This document shows positions 1-5,459 of a DNA stretch of 7,470 nt, one piece after another. Within the stretch, counting starts at the first letter, position 1, and each line of letters begins with the position of its first letter. Made by a program: the position numbers and the translations under genes. This DNA comes from Bacteriovoracaceae bacterium. GTDB taxonomy: Bacteria; Bdellovibrionota; Bacteriovoracia; Bacteriovoracales; Bacteriovoracaceae. The notes beneath the pieces are model-generated. The model saw only the letters and a list, made by a program, of their open reading frames with translations, was not told the DNA's origin and made no database searches. The stretch spans positions 1-7,470 of the forward strand of contig CANFNN010000143.1 in assembly GCA_947448095.1 (NCBI GenBank), given 5' to 3'.

Positions 1-651
1 ATGGCCCGCACAGGTGGTGAAGGAGCCAAGGGCGTATCGGCGTTTATCGTTAGAGAAGGAGCAGCAGGATTTAGTTTTGGAAAGGCCGAAAAGAAAATGG
101 GCTGGAAAACTTCCCCCACTCGAGAACTTGTTTTCCAGAATTGCTTTGTTCCCAATGGGGATATGCTTCTAGAAGAAGGTAAAGGCTTCACGGTTGCCAT
201 GGGTGGACTAGACCGTGGACGCGTTGCGATTGCAGCAATCGGTGTCGGTTGTGCTCAGAGAGCACTTGATGAAGCAGTAAGATACAGCTTAACCCGCGAA
301 CAATTTAAACAACCCATTTTTGATTTTCAAGGATTGCAGTTTATGCTCGCCGATATGGCGCTAGAGGTAATGAGTTCAAGACTCATGGTGCTCTCTGCTG
401 CCCAGTCCATTGACGATGAGAAGACCAATAGTAAACTCTGCTCAATGGCAAAATTAAAAGCAACAGATGCGGCCATGAAAGTGACTACAGACGCTGTCCA
501 GGTATTGGGCGGAGTTGGATATACTTCAGAATACCCAGTTGAAAGATTTATGCGAGATGCAAAAGTTCTTCAAATAGTCGAAGGGACAAACCAAATACAA
601 CGAGTGGTCATAGCCCGACACCTTAAAAAAGAGTACGAACAACATGCTTAA
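1..651 (+). CDS. Acyl-CoA dehydrogenase, C-terminal part (5' end outside window)
   Basis: This is a flavoprotein of the acyl-CoA dehydrogenase family, which oxidises acyl-CoA thioesters to 2-enoyl-CoA and passes electrons to ETF. The visible 216 residues cover the end of the middle beta domain (residues 1-60, where 'ARTGGEGAKGVSAF' is a typical internal motif) and the C-terminal helical domain. The family's C-terminal signature is present: 'QVLGGVGY' followed by 'YPVERFMRDAK' and 'IVEGTNQIQ'. Glu194 of the fragment, in the EGT motif, is at the position of the catalytic base of short/medium-chain and isobutyryl-type enzymes. Full-length members are about 380-390 residues, so roughly 170 are missing. 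The ATG at position 1 is almost certainly an internal methionine, not the start. The stop codon overlaps the start of pgi by 8 bases, so the two are probably co-translated. Chain-length specificity cannot be read from this fragment. Confidence 0.95.
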   Translation: MARTGGEGAKGVSAFIVREGAAGFSFGKAEKKMGWKTSPTRELVFQNCFVPNGDMLLEEGKGFTVAMGGLDRGRVAIAAIGVGCAQRALDEAVRYSLTREQFKQPIFDFQGLQFMLADMALEVMSSRLMVLSAAQSIDDEKTNSKLCSMAKLKATDAAMKVTTDAVQVLGGVGYTSEYPVERFMRDAKVLQIVEGTNQIQRVVIARHLKKEYEQHA

Positions 652-1876
652 CTGGAACATTCGCTCACACATTAATGCTTCGATGCCTAAAGACTTTGAT
701 CAGGCATTCAAATCCTATCAAGAAACTCTCAACTCATCGGAGATCGGTTTTTTTCATCTCCCACAAAACAAAGAGCTTTTACTTTCCACTCAAGCAGTTT
801 ACGAAAAATTTAAACATAAAAAATATTTTATCCATGTGGGAATTGGCGGCAGTGCCCTTGGACCGGAAATGCTTCTTAAGGCCCTTGGTTCTTCCAAAGG
901 TGTGGAATTTATTTTCTTAAATAATATTGACCCAGATGATTTTCATCGCCAGCTAAAAAAAGTGAATCTTAAAGAAGCTGTGATTTATATTGTTTCAAAG
1001 TCTGGTACGACTGCAGAAACCGTTGCAGCGATGAGTATCTTAGCGAATGAGCTTAACAAGGTCGGTATTCAGGAAAATCAATACAAAGATTTTTTTGTTT
1101 TTTGTACGGATCCAGAAAAAGGTGACCTTCGTAAAATCGGCGCCAAATGGAACATACAAACTCTTTCGGTTCCTGCAAACGTGGGTGGAAGGTTTTCTAT
1201 TCTCACACCTGTAGGTTTTCTTCCCATGTTGTTTGCTGGTATTAGTCCTGAGCATGTTTTAAAAGGTGCATCTGCCCTTCAAAACAAGTTATCGAACAAG
1301 TCGGAGTGCGAAGATTTTTTCAAGCTCGCCACCTGGATCAATGAATTGCATGACCAAGGTATTCGTCAAACTGTGATGATGCCTTACTCATCTCTGTTAA
1401 AAGAATTCTCTGCTTGGTTTGTTCAACTTTGGGGTGAAAGCCTTGGAAAAGATGGTAAAGGTCTGACTCCTATTCCGGCCTATGGGGCAACTGATCAGCA
1501 CTCTCAAATGCAGCTGTTCATGGAAGGACCAGAAGATAAAACAATCTTCCTTATTGAAGTAGAAAAATTTCAGCATGATTATGAATTAAAAAACAATATT
1601 CCAGGTGAGTCGTTTGAACTTCTCTCTCAATTCAGTCTGGGTACTTTAATGAGGGCAGAATTTGAAGGCACTCTAGCTGCTTTGGCGGAAAATAAACGTC
1701 ACGTCGTTCATCTCAAAATCCCTACTCTGAACGAAGAAAGCCTGGGCCAATTGATTTTATTCTCTGAGTGCTTGACTGTTCTAGTTGGTCAAATGATAAA
1801 AGTGAACCCTTTTAACCAGCCTGGCGTCGAATCTGGAAAAAAATATGCTTATGCGTGGCTAAAATCTCATTCCTAA
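644..1876 (+). CDS. pgi: Glucose-6-phosphate isomerase
   Basis: This cytoplasmic enzyme interconverts glucose 6-phosphate and fructose 6-phosphate in glycolysis and gluconeogenesis. Seen in the 410-residue product: the sugar-phosphate-binding SIS-fold motifs 'HVGIGGSALGPE' and 'SKSGTTAET'; family signature 1 around 'NVGGRFSILTPVG'; and signature 2 around 'NPFNQPGVESGK'. Candidate catalytic residues are Glu265 (in 'LWGESLGK'), His286 (in 'TDQHSQ') and Lys399 (in 'ESGKK'). Their spacing of 21 and 113 residues resembles the short Bacillus-type enzyme more than the ~550-residue E. coli type. At 410 residues it is a little shorter than the usual ~450, with a brief N-terminus, but nothing essential appears lost. 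The chosen ATG overlaps the upstream stop (ATGCTTAA) and has only a weak AAGAG purine stretch before it, so initiation probably depends on coupling. A second in-frame ATG at 683 is possible but less likely. Confidence 0.96.
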   Translation: MLNWNIRSHINASMPKDFDQAFKSYQETLNSSEIGFFHLPQNKELLLSTQAVYEKFKHKKYFIHVGIGGSALGPEMLLKALGSSKGVEFIFLNNIDPDDFHRQLKKVNLKEAVIYIVSKSGTTAETVAAMSILANELNKVGIQENQYKDFFVFCTDPEKGDLRKIGAKWNIQTLSVPANVGGRFSILTPVGFLPMLFAGISPEHVLKGASALQNKLSNKSECEDFFKLATWINELHDQGIRQTVMMPYSSLLKEFSAWFVQLWGESLGKDGKGLTPIPAYGATDQHSQMQLFMEGPEDKTIFLIEVEKFQHDYELKNNIPGESFELLSQFSLGTLMRAEFEGTLAALAENKRHVVHLKIPTLNEESLGQLILFSECLTVLVGQMIKVNPFNQPGVESGKKYAYAWLKSHS

Positions 1877-1901
1877 TGACCGATATGGTCTTAAGTGTGC
1901 C

Positions 1902-1930
1902 TTGCTGAAAATGAGGCATAAGCTTACAAT
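1902..1930 (+). promoter_or_regulatory. Candidate sigma70-type promoter for the FHA-GGDEF gene
   Basis: In the 92-base gap between pgi and the next gene, TTGCTG (1902-1907) and TACAAT (1925-1930) are separated by 17 bases. This is a 3/6 match to the -35 consensus and a 5/6 match to the -10 consensus at ideal spacing. Transcription would begin near 1937, leaving a leader of about 30 bases before the ATG at 1969. The -35 box lies inside a weak imperfect inverted repeat (1897-1919). No second promoter this good was seen upstream of mutL, miaA or the last gene. Confidence 0.45.
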
Positions 1931-1968
1931 GAGTCTTAACCTAAGAGTTTGATATTTTTGGAGAAGTC

Positions 1969-2880
1969 ATGAGCGATGACAACAATGCTACAGTCGTCAT
2001 AACCGACATAAGAAAAGCCCTCGCCGCTGCCGAAGACGAAGCCAAGCAAAAGCCTGCTTGCTTATTAGTTGTTGGCGGTGAATTGAATGGATCAATTTTT
2101 GATTTGGTAGATGGAGAAAACGTCATTGGACGCAATCCAGATTGCACCATCTCTTTAGATTTTCATGGAGTTTCTCGCAAACATTTCACCATTACAGTGA
2201 ATCAAGGTGAAGTGACTGTAACTGACCTGGGTTCAGCTAATGGGACCTATCTTAATAATCAAAAACTAGAAACTCCTACTGTTTTAAAAAGAGCTGACAC
2301 AATTAAGATTGGGTCAATAGCCATGAAGTTCCTCCCTTCAGGAGATCCTGAAAGACTTACTTATGACAAACTTCATGAGGAAGCTAATACTGATGGTTTA
2401 ACTAAATGTTACAACAAAACTTATTTCAATAATTCCCTCGAAACAGAAGTCAAAAAATGTAAGCTCACTGGTAAACCCTTAACGCTTATCATTTTCGATC
2501 TGGATCATTTTAAAAAGCTCAATGATAACTACGGCCATGACGCTGGTGACTTCGTCTTAAAAGAGAAGGCCCGCCTCATTCGTGACAATGGTATTCGCCA
2601 AGGTGACGTTTTCGCGCGTTACGGAGGCGAGGAATTTTGCATTCTTTTACCGAACACTAACCTTAAGCAAGGTTTTGAAATCGCTGAACGCCTTAGGAAG
2701 CTCGTTGAAAAGCATGAATTCATCTATGACGGTAAACGTCTTCCTGTTGCAGCTTCCATCGGTGTTGCTGATTATCGACAGGGTGTGAATAATGGAACAG
2801 ATCTTTTTAAGCGCGCTGACTCTGCTGTGTATAAATCCAAGGAAGGCGGCCGAAACCAGGTCAATTTCTTCAAAGGATAA
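1969..2880 (+). CDS. FHA-GGDEF diguanylate cyclase (DgcB-like)
   Basis: This is a predicted cytosolic enzyme making cyclic di-GMP from two GTP, with a phosphothreonine-binding sensor domain in front. Residues 1-33 are a polar tail containing 'ATVVITD' (Thr8 and Thr12). Residues ~34-105 are an FHA domain with the hallmark residues Gly54-Arg55, Ser69-Arg70-x-His72 and 'DLGSANGT' (86-93). Residues ~136-303 are a GGDEF domain beginning 'DGLTKCYNK' and containing 'DLDHFKKLND' and 'YGHDAGD'. The active-site loop is GGEEF (219-223), a functional variant. RQGD at 210-213 sits exactly five residues before it, matching the RxxD product-inhibition I-site. No membrane segment is seen. A good Shine-Dalgarno (GGAGAAG, 1960-1966) fixes the start. 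The layout matches Bdellovibrio bacteriovorus DgcB, which is needed for predation and is activated when its FHA binds its own phosphorylated N-terminal tail; orthology is inferred. mutL begins on the next base. Confidence 0.93.
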   Translation: MSDDNNATVVITDIRKALAAAEDEAKQKPACLLVVGGELNGSIFDLVDGENVIGRNPDCTISLDFHGVSRKHFTITVNQGEVTVTDLGSANGTYLNNQKLETPTVLKRADTIKIGSIAMKFLPSGDPERLTYDKLHEEANTDGLTKCYNKTYFNNSLETEVKKCKLTGKPLTLIIFDLDHFKKLNDNYGHDAGDFVLKEKARLIRDNGIRQGDVFARYGGEEFCILLPNTNLKQGFEIAERLRKLVEKHEFIYDGKRLPVAASIGVADYRQGVNNGTDLFKRADSAVYKSKEGGRNQVNFFKG

Positions 2881-3400
2881 ATGCTCTCTTCCCTACCGAA
2901 GATTGGTCTGCTACCAGAACACCTGATTGATCAAATCAAAGCAGGTGAGGTCATTGAGCGTCCAGGTAACCTCATTAAAGAAATTATTGAGAACTCAATC
3001 GATGCTGGATCCAAAAGATTAGAACTCACTCTAAAAAATAATGGCCTTGATCTGATTAATTTAAAAGACAATGGTCATGGCATCTCCTCAGCTGACTTAC
3101 CTTTGGCCTTCTCAAGACATGCAACCTCTAAAATAAACCGCTTTGAAGACCTTTATCAACTCCACTCTTTTGGATTTAGAGGCGAGGCACTTGCCTCAAT
3201 TTCAGCGATTTCAAAACTTCAATGTGTGACATTTAATGATGTCGATCAAGAAGGTGCTGAAATCAGAATTGAAGGCGGACTCACGACTTATGTCGGAAAA
3301 CGCCTGAAGAATCCTGGTCAAAGAGGAACAGAAATAAACGTTCAGGACCTCTTTTTTAATACTCCTGCTCGATTAAAATTTATTCAGTCTCAACAATCGG

Positions 3401-3418
3401 AAAAAACTTTCTCAAAAA
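3401..3418 (+). other. Frameshift site in mutL (two A-tracts)
   Basis: The reading frame must change between 3360 (the last stop in the -1 frame is at 3357-3359) and 3474 (the stop in the first frame). Two A-runs lie in this interval: six A at 3401-3406 and five A at 3414-3418. With one extra A in the first run the protein would read 'SEKNFLKKIILSF', placing a hydrophobic Leu four residues after the conserved Glu, as MutL proteins usually have. With the extra A in the second run it would read 'SEKTFSKKIILSF', a poorer fit. Both restore the normal distance of 14 residues from that Glu to the 'AHP' motif. The first run is therefore the likelier site of a lost base (inference from family pattern). 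Confidence 0.75.
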
Positions 3419-4463
3419 GATTATTCTTTCATTTATCCTGGCCCATCCTCAGGTTGAATTTGTTATTAAGTTAGATGAGGAAGAGAGAGAAGTTTATCCG
3501 GCACGGGAAACATTAAAGGAAAGACTACTGGATATCCTTCCCAAAAGCCGTGATCAGATTCTCTATTCAAAAAAAGCCTACGAGGAAAATGAACTAGAAG
3601 TTTATATTATTCCGGGGAATATTCGCACACCTGTAAAATTTCAATATTCCTATATCAATCAGCGTTTCGTTTTAGATAAGCAGTTACTTCGAGTTATGGG
3701 CAATGCTCTTTTAAGCAGCTTCGGAAGCGATGACTTCTATTTTGTGATCTTTGTAAAATTACCCACAGATCACATCGATGTGAATGTTCATCCCAATAAG
3801 ACCATCATTAAATTGTTTGAAACGTCAAAAGTCCTCAGTTTGATTACAGCTTCAGTTAAAGAGCTTTCAATGACTCATCAATCTCTTAGGGTGGAACTTC
3901 CAAAGCCAAATATTGACCGCCAAGAATCTTTCGTCAATCTAGAGAAGTCTGAAACCATCTTAGGACAAGAGCGCCACGAATATAACATGGAGGGGATTTT
4001 CTCTCCTCATCAACTTACAAATGAAACTCCTAGCAACTTCATCTGGATGGGGAATATTTTCCTTCATTCAAGTCAGCAAAGCTGGGAAGCCATTTCTTCA
4101 GTTAAATTACTTGCTTCTTATATAAAAGAAAAATTTAAATCTCCTCCTGAGCATATCATCCCACTGCTTGTGAGTGAGCCCTTTAAAACAAATCCTGATT
4201 CTGCGAAAGTCAAAGAGCTAGTTCAATATGGACTTGAGCTTGAAAAACTTTCTTCTGACACAGTTGTTTTGAGGGGGATTCCTAGCTGGATGAATGGTTT
4301 TCCACTTAAAGAAATTGTGGGATCACTTTTGAAAGGAGACTCGCTCGAAAAAATGATCATCGATCCTCGGGAATGGTCTCAAAGTACTTGGGAAGAAATG
4401 ATTCATTTTCTGGGGATCAGCGCCATACGCGAAAACAAAATCAGTCTCGATTTAAGACAATAT

Positions 4464-4481
4464 CTTGAGGATAAACTCAAG
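4464..4481 (+). promoter_or_regulatory. Hairpin over the mutL/miaA coupling junction
   Basis: CTTGAG (4464-4469) and CTCAAG (4476-4481) are perfect complements around the six-base loop GATAAA. The left arm contains most of GAGG (4467-4470), the only Shine-Dalgarno-like sequence for miaA, and the right arm includes the G of the GTG start at 4481. Folded RNA would hide both. A ribosome finishing mutL at 4482-4484 would melt it, which would make miaA translation depend on mutL translation. The stem is seen in the sequence; the regulatory role is inferred. It is not a terminator, since no T-run follows. Confidence 0.4.
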
Positions 4482-5422
4482 TGAAAGTGATCATCGTCTC
4501 AGGCCCCACGGCAACTGGAAAAACGGATATAAGTATTGAGCTGGCCCGTCAATTCGGTGGCGAGGTAGTTAATTTCGATTCACTTCTTTTATATAAAGAA
4601 ATTACAATCGGCACCGCTAAGCCAACATCTCTTGAGCAGGGAGAAATTCCTCATCACATGATAAATGTGGCCAGTATTTCTCAACCAATGAATGCCGCTG
4701 CTTATGCCAAAATGGCACTCCCAATAATTAATCAATTACATGAAAAGAATAAATTAGTTTACTTGGTAGGTGGAAGTGGGTTTTACCTTCAGGCCTTACT
4801 TCAAGGAATGTATGACTCCCCTACTACTCCCAAAGAAATTTCAGAGCGATCAGACAAGCTTTACCAGGAATTAGGAATAAATCCGTTTTTAGAAATTCTG
4901 GCGCAACATGATCCGGCGACTCTTAATCGCTATCATGCCAATGATCATTATAGAGTTCGCCGCGCAGTAGAGCACTTTTGGAATACTGGCACCCCCTTAT
5001 CAGAAGTGCGTTCCAAAAAAGATGAGGAAAACCAATCACGAGAGCAATCCAATGTGCACGGATGGGATGTTCTTCATTTACACCTTGATGTTCCTAAAGA
5101 AGAGCACTCCGAGATCATAAAAAATCGCACAAAAAAAATGCTCCTCTCAGGGCTTATTCGAGAAGTTCAGGATCTACTTGGCGAAGGTTTCACTGGAAAT
5201 GAAAAACCACTTCAAAGTATTGGTTACAAAGAAGTGATTGATCTTGAACGAGGTCTTCTCAAAAGCGAAGCGGAATGCATGGAACGGATTATCGTCTCGA
5301 CTCGTCAGCTAGCCAAATCTCAGAGGACCTGGTTTAACCGCATCCAGGGAAAAGTCTCTCTACACCCTATCTTAAATAAAGCTTTAGTTCTTGATTCTGT
5401 TCATAAATTCATTCACTTATAG
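4481..5422 (+). CDS. miaA: tRNA dimethylallyltransferase
   Basis: MiaA transfers a dimethylallyl group from dimethylallyl diphosphate to N6 of A37 in tRNAs reading codons that start with U, the first step toward ms2i6A. The 313-residue product is full length for the family and has all the expected motifs. The P-loop is GPTATGKT (8-15). Next come 'NFDSLLLY' with catalytic Asp33, 'IGTAKPT', 'IPHHMINV', 'LVGGSGFYLQALLQG', 'NDHYRVRRAVE', and near the C-terminus 'LQSIGYKE' and 'TRQLAKSQRTWF'. The usual AKRQ reads AKSQ here, a mild substitution. The start is GTG, overlapping the mutL stop as GTGA, with GAGG ten bases upstream; no better in-frame start exists at this end of the conserved domain. It lies in the common mutL-miaA arrangement. 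If mutL really is frameshifted, about 1 kb of untranslated RNA would precede miaA on the transcript, which could lower its expression. Confidence 0.97.
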   Translation: MKVIIVSGPTATGKTDISIELARQFGGEVVNFDSLLLYKEITIGTAKPTSLEQGEIPHHMINVASISQPMNAAAYAKMALPIINQLHEKNKLVYLVGGSGFYLQALLQGMYDSPTTPKEISERSDKLYQELGINPFLEILAQHDPATLNRYHANDHYRVRRAVEHFWNTGTPLSEVRSKKDEENQSREQSNVHGWDVLHLHLDVPKEEHSEIIKNRTKKMLLSGLIREVQDLLGEGFTGNEKPLQSIGYKEVIDLERGLLKSEAECMERIIVSTRQLAKSQRTWFNRIQGKVSLHPILNKALVLDSVHKFIHL

Positions 5423-5459
5423 CACTCAATAAATACTCGACTCTTCCGATAAGGAACAT

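Larger units (their letters stand above)
2881..4484 (+). pseudogene. mutL: DNA mismatch repair protein MutL, interrupted by a -1 frameshift
   Basis: MutL is the GHKL ATPase that links MutS mismatch recognition to strand incision and removal. The first frame (2881-3474, 197 residues) has ATPase motifs I 'KEIIENSIDAG' (catalytic Glu34, Mg-binding Asn38), II 'DNGHGI' and 'RHATSK', III 'GFRGEAL' (98-104) and IV 'FFNTPAR'. It then leaves homology and stops at TAG 3472. The -1 frame continues the family pattern with 'ILAHPQVEF' (from 3435), 'YINQRFVLDK', the transducer motif 'HIDVNVHPNK', and a C-terminal domain ending at 4484. Restoring one base gives about 534 residues, short for the family (~600). 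The C-terminal domain lacks the DQHA(X)2E(X)4E endonuclease motif and ends before any CPHGRP motif. AAAGGA at 2872-2877 is the likely ribosome site, inside the end of the preceding gene. The N-terminal product alone would lack the dimerisation domain and should be repair-deficient. A sequencing error, a true mutation, phase variation and recoding cannot be told apart here. Confidence 0.9.

Noticed and set aside
1040..1255. 71-codon minus-strand frame inside pgi
   Set aside because: Antisense to strongly conserved pgi motifs, with a low-complexity basic product; a shadow frame.
1878..1890. GACC-GATAT-GGTC near-palindrome just after the pgi stop, considered as an operator
   Set aside because: Only four paired bases per arm and no second copy seen; expected by chance.
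1897..1919. Imperfect inverted repeat after pgi (8 pairs, three of them G-U, 7-base loop), considered as a terminator
   Set aside because: No T-run follows and three wobble pairs make the stem weak. It overlaps the candidate -35 box, so it is at most a regulatory element.
1941..2150. 69-codon minus-strand frame over the promoter region and FHA start
   Set aside because: Antisense to the FHA domain, no plausible product; a shadow frame.
3696..4484. Treating the second mutL part as an independent gene starting at ATG 3696
   Set aside because: MutL homology in this frame begins about 290 bases earlier, near 3402-3435, and the ATG falls inside the transducer domain, so it is not a natural start.
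5423..5459. Gap between miaA and the last gene, checked for a terminator or promoter
   Set aside because: Only 37 bases, with no inverted repeat plus T-run and no good -35/-10 pair. It holds just the AAGGA ribosome site.
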